A stretch of DNA of 64,000 nt. Source: Boswellia sacra. Taxonomy: Eukaryota; Streptophyta; Magnoliopsida; Sapindales; Burseraceae. Below, piece by piece: positions 13,015 through 24,962 of this stretch (the first letter of the stretch is position 1; the number at the start of each line of letters is the position of its first letter). Below the pieces are notes generated by a model. That model was not told where the DNA came from, did not search any database, and was given only the letters and a program-made list of their open reading frames with translations. The stretch covers positions 124,001 through 188,000 of the forward strand of contig SNVD02006237.1 of assembly GCA_013180625.2 (NCBI GenBank), given 5' to 3'. The position numbers were made by a program, and so were the translations under genes.

Positions 13015-14818
13015 TTATTCTATCTTCTCGGAGAATGAAACATTAGGGAGTTTACCACAATCATAATCTATATGAGTAGGAATCTTGGAACCAATGGACA
13101 TGTAGAAAAGAACCCTTAGATATTTCTTCCACCATTGTGACCCTCCTTGTTGAATCCACCCGGAAATATATGCTCCTGCGACCAGCAAACTCACACGCCA
13201 TCTTCGTTCTTTAATATAACCATCTATAGCTTGAGAAATGTCCCCTGGAACAAGTCTTCCATTTTTTATCAATGAATTGCCAATGTGCCTACCAAGAACC
13301 ACTGCATCTTCTAGAGCTGAGCAGCCTCCTTGTCCGAGATCAGGTGTCATGGGGTGCATGGCATCACCTGCCACTGTGATGTTCCCATTCCTTAGATTTC
13401 CAAACATGATGTCCCATGGATACCTGAACATCAATGGAACCCATGTCAATGACGAAAGATCGGACTGCCGGACCATTTTTAGGTATGTTTCGGGGAAGCC
13501 CTTGGCATAGTTCTCAAGCACTTCTCTTTGTATCAGTTCTGGATTTCCTGCCCTGTCTTTTCCTGAAACAAAAGACCATGAAAAACGACTTATAAATATG
13601 GCTGAACATCATAGAAACAACAGATGTTGATAGCATACGCGGGGTTAGAATTTAGGACTTTTTGTTCTGATACTACGTTAAGCTATTACTTGATTTCAAA
13701 GTTTTAAGTTATCAAATAAGAATCCAACTATCGTATTAAACCCTCCAACAGGTACTTGCTATAGTAAAAAAGAACGAAGACTAGGATGTGTTACTTGGAA
13801 TGTATACAACACATTGGAAAAATGGAGGGAAGAATAAATGCATACCTTTAGGTGGAGAATTACACATGAGGAACCAATAGACCTCTTTATCATTGAGAGG
13901 AATAAATCCAGCCCTTTTCCCCTCAGCCAAAAATAGCCTAACTTCATGCTTCAATCCATGGCCCTGGGGAAACACAGACAATCCAAGAACAGAAGATCTA
14001 CCTGAATCCACTGGTGCTGAAAGTCCTAACCAACGTGCCACCATGGAGTGTACCCCATCACATCCAATCAAAATCTATATATACCCAAATAGTAAAAAAA
14101 TGAACACACTCCAATGTATAAATAGTTTAGAAGGATACTAAACAACATCAGAAGATAATTACCCTAGATTTGATTACAGTACCATCACCCAGATGTATAA
14201 TAGCATTGGATGAACCTTCACCTTCCTGCCTTTGTGTTTCGATGTTAACAATATGAGAAGAGAAACGGATTCTGCCAGTTGGTAATTCATCTGCCAGGGC
14301 CTCTAATAAGACTTTGCGGTGCACATATCTTTGTCCTCCTTTCCTGCTTCATATCAATACTAGCTATTTATTTACAAAATTTATTTCTTAAAATGCACAT
14401 GTTAGCTAATTAAAGAGTAGAGGCTAATTAAGGTAATGAATTTAAACTCACCAATTGAAGAAGATTTCTTGATTAGCTCCAGTTCCAACATTGGTGGCCA
14501 ATCCCCTGTATTATCATAACCTAAAATTTCATTATATAAGTATTGATTAATTTGTAAATTTTTGAAGGAGCACATATGAAGGAATTATGAAATCAGTTAC
14601 CTATCAAAAGCATCATAAAGGGGAGTAAGCTTGTGAGAAACACCAAGAGCATCAAGTGCAAGCCAAGCGTTGGGAAAGAGGCCTATGGCTGTACCACTGG
14701 CTCGAAGCCCTTCAGCTTTTTCCAATACCAAGGCTTGAATTCCTAGTCTCTTCAGGGCCACGGCCACAGCCAAGCCTGCTATGCCCCCACCAACTATCAC
14801 CACATCTTCCTCCGCCAT
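13015..14818 (-). CDS. FAD-dependent monooxygenase copy C (intact, five exons)
   Basis: Same family and architecture as copy B. Exons on the minus strand are 14601-14818, 14452-14505, 14163-14343, 13846-14074 and 13015-13562. All introns are GT-AG, the total is 1230 nt and the predicted protein has 409 residues. It starts [15 protein letters not shown] (GxGxxG at residues 10-15), carries IGCDGVHS (DG motif, D157) and [17 protein letters not shown] (GD motif, D294), and ends FSEKIE. It differs from the other intact copies in exon 5 (KDRAG instead of ENMAG or ENSAG at the exon start) and in its C-terminal region (residues SIGSKIPTHIDYDCG). The start is the first ATG after the putative TATA box. 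Cytosolic or organellar location cannot be decided; no obvious targeting sequence precedes the nucleotide-binding fold. Confidence 0.9.
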
Positions 14819-14896
14819 TTCTAGGATCTTTCTATCGCAAAGACAAGCTAACTAGTTACGCAGCGTCTCTTCTATAAAGAAACACGAAATTCCAGA

Positions 14897-14904
14897 TATT
14901 TATA
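14897..14904 (-). promoter_or_regulatory. TATA-like box of copy C
   Basis: TATAAATA on the minus strand, about 80 bp upstream of the start codon of copy C. Copies G and H have weakened versions of this word at the corresponding place. Confidence 0.5.
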
Positions 14905-15882
14905 AGATAATTATTTGAATTGCAAGCAGTGACATGAAAATGATGTTGATTAATTTGCGTTTTTAGTCAAAACTTTGGAATTATCTTCATGTTGAAAAGT
15001 AAAGCCACCTTGGATTCACAAAAGGGTGCTATCTTCCTTTGATGCTTTTTTAAAATGTAAGATACATTTCACGAGCCTATAAAATGTCAAACCCATATTT
15101 TCACGGATTTTGAAAACTATCAAATATAAAGCGTCAAATATGAATTTTTTTCTCGGAGTGTACCTGGACTATTCCAACGAGTAGATGATTTGTCACAGGC
15201 TTTAGATAAAGTTCATATGATAAGAAAATTAAACAATAAATTAACTTTCGAAAGTCAATTTATTAAGTATTAATCTCATATTGACATGCATCCCAACAGA
15301 TAAAGCTCATGTATTTGTTTAAGATAATCTTAACCTATATTTTAAGTAGGTGTTTGGTTCAATTAATTCGAGGGGGAAATGGCTTAGAATTACTTAGGAG
15401 TTCTAAGTTTGTTATTTGGTTGAAGTTTTTAACTAACGAAAAAAGCGTTATCAGGAATTAAGATTATTTAAGTTTCAACAATCAATTTTATATTCTCTTA
15501 CATTATGAAAACATTTTTTCGTAGGGATGCTATATTAAATTCCTAAACTAACATTGAATATTTGTTTTGTGTCTAAAACTAACATTATTTAAATAATTGA
15601 ATAATTTATTTTGCAAATAATTAACAAAACAATTATAAATATAATTCATAAATTTATTTTTCAAAAACTAAAAAATTTAAAAATTTATTTTTTCAAAAAC
15701 AAAAAAATTGCAAAATTTTTGGGGTATTCAAAATACCCAAATTGTCCCGTAAATAATTTAAAATCCAAAAATATTGTTGAATAATAAAATTTTAAATTCA
15801 TTTATTTATTTGAATAATATATTATTAAATATAAATTTATTGGAATTTACTTTTTAAAATAAATTTTATCAAAAAGGAAAAA

Positions 15883-16113
15883 GGGGCTGTTAGAGGGCAA
15901 CTGTCTTCATTGCCGATCATTGGTATTATGGGACGTCTGGCAACACAGCAACATACACCGTGATCACCATTGACTGCTTAGTCGAATACCATGACGGTGT
16001 CATTGTTTATGTCGCCGATCAAAATTTGCGACATTGATAATTGTCATCGGACATGCCATCACACTAGTAGCTAGCGGCGGTGACGACTGCCCTTTGACGA
16101 CCCCTTTTTTATT
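15883..16113. repeat. Imperfect inverted repeat, about 230 bp, GC-richer than surroundings
   Basis: The left arm begins AAAAAGGGGCTGTTAGAGGG. The right arm read in reverse complement begins AAAAAAGGGGTCGTCAAAGG and continues with similar words (GCA..TGTC / GCAGTCGTC). The interior is GC-richer than the AT-rich flanks. It could be a MITE or an inverted fragment of a larger element; no target duplication was found. Confidence 0.4.
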
Positions 16114-16558
16114 TTTCAGAAATTCTATTTTTAAATAATTAAGTAAATAAATAAATTTAATTTTTTATTTAGAATTAATATAAATAATATAATATATGAT
16201 TTTAACTTTTTTCATATTTTTATTAAATTTTAATATATAATTAAACATTAAATTATTTATTTATTTTAAAAAATATTTTAATTTAATAATATTTTAAATT
16301 TATCTGGTAATTATTTTTTGTAAATTTATTTAATTTGTAATAAATGATTATATATTTATTTATTTAATAAATCTACATTAGTTTAATAATATTTTCTATA
16401 TTTAAAATATATTATTTATTTTTAAAGAAAAAAGTGGAATTTAACTATTTATAATAAAAAATTGTTATAGTATTAATTAATAAATAATTATTTATTTTTA
16501 TTTAATTTACTTAAAAATTTAAATTTAATATGTAAGTTTAATAATGATATTATATATA

Positions 16559-16595
16559 TATATATGTGGGTATTTATGTCTAATTAATTTAAATG

Positions 16596-16670
<75 letters not shown>
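16559..16670. repeat. Compound (TA)n(TG)n microsatellite with duplicated flank
   Basis: A long TA run is followed directly by a TG run. The phrase GTGGGTATTTATGTCTAATT occurs both just before the long run (about 16566) and just after it (about 16664), so the tract and its flank were duplicated. Confidence 0.85.
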
Positions 16671-16671
<1 letters not shown>

Positions 16672-17007
16672 TTTATGTCTAATTAATTTATAAATTATTC
16701 ATCTCCATTAATGATTCTATTAGACAACCAAACATAGGAAAATGCTTCCTAACCCTACCCATTTCTTTCTATTTTTGCTTTTAACTCCACTTTTCCTTTC
16801 CTAGTATGATTCTTTTTATCAAATCGAACATGACCCTAAGGTATATATTAACACCTTAAAAATTGTATTTAATAGTTGAAATTTTATCAAACGAAGTGAT
16901 TCACTGGTTAAAATCAATCCATGTACAATCCTCGAAACAAATTACATGATATTTCATAAGCTAATATATGTATGTTCTTACGATACGCCTTTTAGATTAA
17001 GACTAAG

Positions 17008-18366
17008 ATGGTGTTTTTTTTCTTTCACTTATCACTTAACACTTAAAATGTTTAGATTTAAATCTTAAAATTTTTGTTTATTTTTTCATTTAGCACTTAT
17101 TTTAAGTGACAAATCACTTAATTGAAAAAGTAAAAATTTATCACTTTTTCTAATCACTATTGTCTAAATGTGTTAAAAATTTTATACCATAAATATCCCT
17201 ACGTATTAAAATAATATAAATTTTATCAAATTTTCTAATCATTATTGTCTACATGAGGGGTTAAAAATTTTATATCATAAATATCCCTACATATTAAAAT
17301 AATATAAATTTTATTAAATTTTTTAATCATTATTGTCTAAATGAGGTGTTAAAAATTTTATTTCATAAATATCCATACATATTAAAATAATATAAAATTT
17401 ATCAAATTTTTATTTATGAATATTTTTATTAAAAGGTACATTTTGGTATATTTGTGATTATTTTAGTATTTATTATTAAATTGTTATATTATTTATTACT
17501 ATATTTATAATTATCATATTAAAATATGATAAATATTTTTTATAATTGGTAAACTTTCATTTATTTTTATTAATATTTCAAATTAATTAGCTAATAATAT
17601 GTTGAATAATAACTATTAAAAAATTTGATATCATTATAAATAACGAGTTTTAAAATAGATAATATATTTGATAAAATTTTATTACATATTATAGGGACAA
17701 TTTTATTGAAACTTCAAAAGTTATTTATTAGATTGCTAAGGACATTTTATTTTATTTAATAATATAAATTAAAGTAAAAAATTAATATTTAATATTGTCA
17801 GTTAAAAGATTATATTAGTTTTTTTTTTTTTTTACGTTTGTGAAATGGAAAACACTTTAATTAATAGAATTATTCTTTTATGATTCAAAGTATGCCCTCA
17901 AAATGTAATGGATAAAATGCTACTCTTATAATTTTTTTATACAAATTGATATGGCTTAAACTTGATCTAATTGGAGGAATGAATTTTAAAAATTGATAAT
18001 ATTAATGATATAGTAGTTTTACAATAATATCATATGAGTTTATATAATATAATATTAACTATTTAAATGAAAAAGAATTTTTATTTAATTTTAGTTAATA
18101 ATTATTTTTTAAAGGTTTTAAGAAATATAATATTAATTATTTAAATAAAAAAGAATTTTGATTTAATTTTAATAACTATTTAATTTTTAAATGATTGTAT
18201 AAATATAAATATAAATATTTTATATTTTAATAAGGGTAAAAAAGTCAAATTAGAGGTAAAATATTCTCTTACCATTTTTTTTAAGTGGTATCTAAAAAAG
18301 TAAACAAACATCCTATTAAGTGGTGTAAATTAAGTTCTAAAAAATGTTAAATGATTGAAACAAATA
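17008..18366. mobile_element. AT-rich non-autonomous element, family shared with 35440-35865
   Basis: The right part (17990-18366), with words such as AATATTAACTATTTAAATGA and AAACAAACATCCTATTAAGT, is closely repeated at 35440-35865. The left end (CACTTATCACTTAACACTTA...) is an approximate inverted counterpart of the right end, which reads in reverse complement GTATTTGTTTCAATCATTTA. This suggests a non-coding DNA element with loose terminal inverted repeats. No clean target duplication is visible, so both ends are approximate. Confidence 0.45.
17150..17420. repeat. About 92-bp tandem repeat, three copies
   Basis: Three successive units contain ATTGTCTA followed by TTAAAAATTTTAT, CATAAATATCC and ATTAAAATAATATAAA, each starting about 90 bp after the previous one. 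Confidence 0.75.
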
Positions 18367-21291
18367 CTACCTAACTCTTCTTTAATATTATTAAAATAAA
18401 AAGAAGAAATATTTAGAGAAAAATAATGTACGAAGGGCCCAATGAACAGACATGGTCAATATTTCTGATTGACAATTAAGTGAAAACAACGCGTCAGACT
18501 TGTAAAGAAGACATTGAAAAGTGTATATGTGAGATATAAGGGAAGTAGTAGCGACTAGAGAGAATGGGAAGAGGACAAGAGACATAGAGAAAGAGAAGCG
18601 AAATTGAAGTGCAATTGTTTCTTTCTTCTCAATTTGCCATTTTTGACAATTCTACTATATTTAGAATTTTAACCATTCCTTCGTTGGCAGATAATTATTG
18701 TTAACTTCTTGTTTAGCTTAATCTAAACTTAGTTCAAACTCTAATATCATACTACTTTAAGAAATCATTCGACACAAAAATAATTTATTAGGACCTAAGT
18801 AGTATTAAATATTTCTCCAAAATTGGAATCTTATAAGGTCTGCTAATCATAACTTCACATAACATAGAAGCAAAGAAGGCAAAGCAGACCAGTTAGAATT
18901 TTATGATGCTGTAAACCATATAAAAATAACTTTTTGAAGTGGCTTCAAGGGAAGCAGGCGACTTGGAAACATCAACACAAGAAGGGAAATGTCAAAAGGA
19001 TGGCCGAGACACAAAATCCACAACAAGACACGTAACCCATGAAAAGAAACAGTTCAATCCATAAACTGAAAGCCCAAAAGGTGGAATTACAAGGGAAATG
19101 TTAAAAGGAGGGCCGACTCAGCTCCACATCAACATAATTAGATAGAAGATGGTCGGTCCACGTCAGAACAAGTGGGAACCAATAGAATTGCTTCTTTCCA
19201 CAATCATTTGCCCATAAATATTGGTTTGAAGGAGAGAGAGGACTTTTCGACTATTTTTGAAAAGTTTCCAAATTAGTGAAACTTTTCTATTTCCTATTTT
19301 GTTTGGCTACTCTCTCTCGTTTTCTCGTGAAGCAATTTAGGATTAAGGAAATCATACGAGGGTCCTCTTCATTCAACAACATCACCAAAAGATGTATCGA
19401 AAAGCATTGTAACCAAAAATAAGCTTTTGGTATCAGTGAGTTTAAGAAATAAAAGAAAGAGAATATATCGAGTAATAATACTCTTATAAACTATCTATAT
19501 AAACTCATTTATATAAACATATTATTGCATTATTAAATGATTGTTATATTATTTATATTAATTAATATAATTAAAATTTAAAATTTATTAATCAAATCAT
19601 GATATATCAGTTTGTACTGATATTTTGTAAGAATATATTATTCTAGGTCGAAAATCAGACCCCATAAATTTGTAATGGATGATACCAAAATTGACCACTC
19701 GAAACTTGAGTTAAAACAACGGTTTGTTTGAAACTTGAGTTAAAACAAGGGTTGTTTGACCGATTGATCTTCAACCCAAGTCTCAAATCTTCCTATTCCT
19801 TTCGGCCGCTCACTTTTTCTCCCTCTTGTTCTCTTCTTTTCTGTCGATTATATTCATTGACTTACTCTGAGAACTTGGTGACCAAAAAGTTTCAGAACAA
19901 TCATCTTATTCTGAGAATGTATGCTTCTTTGAAATTAGAATTGTCTAATAAGAAGCAACCTCTTGAGATAGTATACTTTGAATTCCTTCTCCATCAATTT
20001 AGCAGTACTTTCATACGATAAATTAATTCAAGCTTGATTGCATTTGGTAATAATAGATTATAGGATTGATAAAATGAAATAAAATAATAAACAAATAGCA
20101 ACAAGACAATCTTCTCCAGAAGAAAATTTTTTACTTTTGGCACCTTTTCACTCCCCTGCTTCTCACTTGCTCAATCTCACACATATAAATGTAGAAAAGC
20201 TATGTATGCTACTTCGTCATTGTTTTAAAAATGCCTAGTTTATGTTCTTAGTGGACGAAACACTAGGGACTACCACAATTATAATCTATAGCATTAAAAA
20301 TCCTGGAAGCAAGGAACTTATAGAAAACAACTCTCAGAAATTTCATCCACCATTGTGGCCCGCCTTGCTGAATCCACCCTAAAATATATGACCCTGTGAC
20401 CAACAAACGCACACGCCATCTTCTTTCTTTAACATAACCATCTATAGCTTCAGCAATGTCCCCTACAACAAGTTTTCCATTTTTGATCCACGAATTGCCA
20501 ATGTGCCAGCCAAGCACCACTGCATCTTCTAAGGCTGAGCATCCACCTTGCCCGAGATCTGGTGTCATGGGGTGCATGGCATCACCAGCCACTGTGACGT
20601 TCCCATTCCTTACATTTCCAAACATAATGTCCCATGGATACCTGAACATTGGTGGAGCCCATGTCAATGTTGAAAAATCGCAATGTCGGACCATTTCTAA
20701 GTATATCTCAGGGAAGCCCTTGGCATAGTTCTCAAGTAACTCTTTTTGTATCAATTCAGGATTTCCTGCCATGTTTCTTGAAACAAATTAAAGAACATAA
20801 AGATATATAAATATATGTTTGAAAGCATTGACCGAAAGGATTTGTAACTTGGAATGTAAATTTGTAATTAAACAAATTTGGTAAAATGGAGGGCCTCTAT
20901 GTGCCAACCTTTAGGTGGACATTTACAGTGAGGCCCCAATAGACATCTTTATCATTAAGAGAAGCAAATCCAGCCCTTATGCCCACATCTATGAATTGTC
21001 TCAATTCTTGCTTTAATCCATGGCCTTGAGAAAACACTATCAATCCACGAGCAACTGATCTACCTGAGTTAATTGGTGTTGGAAGTCCTAAATAATGTGC
21101 CACCATGGAGTGTACCCCATCACATCCGATCAAAACCTATAAATAGCCAAAGAGTGAATTAATGCACTCCATTTTACACGTACCTATCAAGGTACCAAAC
21201 AGCATTAGAAGATAATTACCTTCGATTTGACTACAGTACCATTACCCAGATATAAAACAGCAATAGATTAACCTTCACCTTCCAGTGTTTG

Positions 21292-22869
21292 TAGGGATAA
21301 CAAAAATACCCACTGGGTTCAGGGCCCTGTTGTGCCCCGCAAAAATGGGGCGAGTCTTACCCTGTCACGAAGCTAGTTAGGGGCGGGTCTAGGTTCGGTC
21401 CAGCCCCTTAGACCTGTTGTCCCGTCCCGTCCCGTCCCGCCCCGTATGATATAGGGGTATCTTTGCACAGTTTTAAAGTTTTGGGACTAGTTTGTAATTT
21501 TAATTTCATATTTGTTAAACTTACCATATATTTGAATTCTTTTTAAATTTACAAGCAACACAAAAACTTTGACAAAAGTCCCATCTTAATTAATAATTAT
21601 GAATCTTTTAGTACATTAACATCAATTTAGTTATGTTATAATGACAAAATAAAATATTTGTATTTAATAGTAATTAAATTTATATATACATACCATCTTG
21701 ATATAGATTATTAAGTACTAATTAAATTATTGCAATATTAACAAAATTGTTTCCAAAATGTACACCTCTAATATAATCAATATATTATTTTTTAAATTTG
21801 TAATAGAAATATGGTAAGAATAATCTTGTAACTTTAAACATATGATTTATAGTAATTTAAATTAATAATTGAATTATTAATGTTTCATATATGTATATAT
21901 ATGTAATGTTAATTAATTGATATATGTCAATCATAGTATTGTCATTAGAATGAAATTAAATCAACATGCTATTGTAGAATTATTTACTAGTATTATCTAT
22001 TATTTAAAAAATTGTCAATTAACTAGTTTATAAGCAATCATACACTTTTACTATTATTACTAATAGAGTATGTAATATTATTACTAATAAAGTCAAATGG
22101 TAATTAGTGATCATTATTTTTTTAGATGATATAATTAATTTGTACAATCACTATTTAGTTAGCACAATGCTAATATAAGTGAAAACTTATATAAATTTCA
22201 TGAGTAATGGATTTATTTTATCTAATATAAATTAACTTTATTTCTTTTGAGTTTAAGTACAATCATTATTTAGCTTGCACAATTTCAATATAAATGAAAA
22301 CTTATAAAACTATAAATTAACTTTATTTCTTTTTAGTTTTAATGATTGTTAGATAATTAGATTAAAGAGTAATGCTACTCTTACAAACTACTTATACAAA
22401 CTCACCTATACAAACTGACGTGGCATAATGTGATTTGATAAATAAATGCAGTGATTTGATAAATATATATTAATAAAAAATGACATTAATTAACATGGGT
22501 GATGTGACGATTATATAGGGATGTCACATCAGTTTATATATGTGAGTTTGTATAAATAGTTTGTATGAGTAGCATTACTCTTAGATTAAATTATAAAATA
22601 TTTTAGGATATGTATAATGTGTGTATGTGTTTTATTTTGGGTTAAGTATAAATTATATTTGTTGTTATTTTTAAATTTATAGGTGTATGTATGTGTTTTT
22701 TTTCATGGAATTAAGTGGATTGGATGTAATTTTTTTTATAGTTTTTAAATAATAGTTATACATATATTTACATTTTATATTAAATAGTTTAATAAAATTT
22801 AAATTGGGCGGGTTGGGTTCGGATCTTCTCTTTGAAATATCGCCCCGCCTCTCTCTATTGCCAACCCTA
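21292..22869. mobile_element. Non-autonomous hAT element, 1578 bp, in exon 3 of copy D
   Basis: The element is flanked by an exact 8-bp duplication, AGTGTTTG (21284-21291 and 22870-22877). Left end TAGGGATAACAA and right end (reverse complement) TAGGGTTGGCAA form imperfect terminal inverted repeats. Both ends are GC-rich (GGGCGGG-type words) with an AT-rich interior and no transposase. 8-bp duplications and TAGGG-type ends are characteristic of the hAT superfamily. It contains a MITE at 22365-22582. Confidence 0.9.
22365..22582. mobile_element. MITE with about 60-bp terminal inverted repeats, nested in the hAT element
   Basis: The left arm begins AAGAGTAATGCTACTCTTAC; the right arm in reverse complement begins AAGAGTAATGCTACTCATAC and stays similar for about 60 bp (ACAAACT, TATACAAACTCAC). 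Flanks are AGATTA on both sides, at least a 6-bp direct duplication. Half-copies of the same family appear near 17910 (AATGCTACTCTTATAA) and 19470 (GAGTAATAATACTCTTATAA). Confidence 0.85.
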
Positions 22870-23059
22870 AGTGTTTGTGTTTCAATGTTAACAATATTGG
22901 AAGAGAAATGGACCGCCCCACTAGTAGGGGTGGGAATTTTTGACACGACCCGCGAACACGACACGACACGACATGCGAATTAGTGGGTTTGGGTTTATCT
23001 TAATCGTGTTTGGGTTGAAATTTTCAACCCGTTTAATAATTGGGTTGTGTTTGGGTTGA

Positions 23060-23215
23060 GGGATGAACCCACGGGTGACACAAACCCGTTTAATGACACA
23101 AACCCGTTTAACAACACGAACCCGTATAACGACACGAACCCGTATAACGACACGAACCCGTATAATGACACGAATCCATATAATTACACGAACCCGTTTA
23201 ATGACCTGTGTAACA
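23060..23215. repeat. 18-bp subterminal repeats of the hAT element (left side)
   Basis: About eight tandem units of ACACGAACCCGTATAACG-like sequence. In hAT elements such subterminal repeats are known to bind the transposase; that role here is inference. The plus-strand open frame through it (repeated TRT/ITT residues) is a by-product of the repeat. Confidence 0.85.
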
Positions 23216-24962
23216 CGAATTATTAATTTGACACGATTAAATTTTAAATATATAAAATTACAAATACAAATAAAAAATTAATTTAAATTTTAAAGAAATG
23301 TAAAACAAAGTGGAGAAAAAAAACCTAAACTTAAATACCAAAGCCAAAGCCAGCCGGCTCTGGATCTCACAAGTCTCTCCTCACTACTCAGCCTCTCCCT
23401 GCTTCATCTCAAACTCATAGAGTACACACCTCTAGCTCATTGTTCGTCCACCTCCTAGTGACAGCACTGCTTTAAGCTCTAGCCCTCTATCTCACAACCC
23501 AGGCTGCTTTGTCCAGATCCTTATCACTCCACGTCAAGGAGGCACCACCATATCCACATCTAAGTGGCAGCCTTCCTCCTCGCAACAACCAGCCACCTTT
23601 TGCAGCTACCTTTTTAATAGATCAGGTGAGTTTAATTGGTTAGATCTTATGATCTACTTTTTTAATTAATAAATAATTAAAATAGATTAAAATAATTCAG
23701 TAAAGTTTTACACGATGTCTGCAATTTATTACTCCCAGGTCCCAGCTAACAATTATTTAATTCCAAAATATTAATTTTGATTATAAAATATGCAATCCTG
23801 GCTTTACTCATAAGAGGGTCATGTACTTGTTTTTTTCCTTTTGTTTTGATCCTTCAACATTTGTTTTTTGACTTTTGTTGTTAGATCTTTATTATATTTG
23901 TCTACAGACAATGAAAATAACGAGCACTGACACCTCTCTAGAAGCTGCAAGGAAATTTGTATATATCCTTGAAGGAAGCCAAATATAAAAACAAATATTA
24001 GAATGGTAATTAGGAAATAAATGTAAAAACTAAAAATCGATAAAAGAGATGTTTTTGAGAGAAGAATGAGAACATATCGTTTTCAATATGATTACGAGTT
24101 AGTGTGCATGCACTTTGCCATCTAACTTTGAAAAGGAATCTTTGAGTAAAATATGCAACTAAGAATTATTTAATTCTAAAATATTAATTTTGATTATAAA
24201 ATATGTAACTTTCACAGCTTTAATCATGAGAGGGACATGTGATTGTTTTTTTCCTTTTGTTTTGATCCGTCAACATTTATTTTTTTACTTTTGTTAGTAG
24301 ATCTTTACTATATTTGTTTACAAACATAATGAAAAAGACTCTTTAGAGTCTGTAATTAGCAACATTAAATATATTATTTCACTTTCAATTTTTGGAATTG
24401 TTAGTGGACTAGTGACATGCCGAAACTCAATCAAGTTCTTAATATTGTTTAAATTTTGTCATGTTTGTATTTAACGCCAACATCGGCTGTGGCAAGTGGC
24501 ACATTTCTTTTGTCTCACAACATTTATCTACAATACAAAGTAATCATAGTTGGCTGATCATCAATTAATTAATTTAATTTAATTTAATTAATACCGAACT
24601 TTGAGTGCTCTAATTTAAATTATTTAATTGTGCATCTATTATTGTTTTGCAAAAGCTGAAGCTAACTTGGAGTGAGAGATATAAATGTATATATGTTTAG
24701 TTAAAATATTTAATATTGCTAAGAAAATAGTTATATACCTTTTCTTTGATTTAGAAGTGTTATGTACATGATGAATCATATAATAGATTGCATATCATCT
24801 CTACATTGTGGTTTGTTCATTTAATGTTATTACTTTAAAAATCAATTTGGCAATTTGTACATATGCATGTTTAATATGAATTAATAAAATATCATTTTGT
24901 TAAATCTGATTTTGTTTCTAATTTTATGCAGTTTCAATCCTTAAAAATCGATACTCGTTAGA

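Larger units (their letters stand above)
14905..20262. other. Long AT-rich intergenic region between copies C and D
   Basis: No exon of the array and no coding domain is seen over 5.3 kb. It contains an inverted repeat (15883-16113), a compound TA/TG microsatellite (16559-16670) and an AT-rich element (about 17008-18366). The right end (about 19730-20200) carries the downstream block of the array unit. Open frames in this stretch are short and unrecognised. Confidence 0.6.

Noticed and set aside
13238..13510. Plus-strand open frame of about 90 codons opposite exon 5, repeated in most copies (also 10230, 20456, 29970, 36797, 40002, 55381)
   Set aside because: It lies antisense to the conserved GD-motif exon; its recurrence follows from conservation of the real gene on the minus strand. 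It persists equally in dead copies and has no domain of its own.
23063..23281. Plus-strand open frame with repeated TRT/ITT residues
   Set aside because: It is the translation of the 18-bp subterminal repeats of the hAT element.
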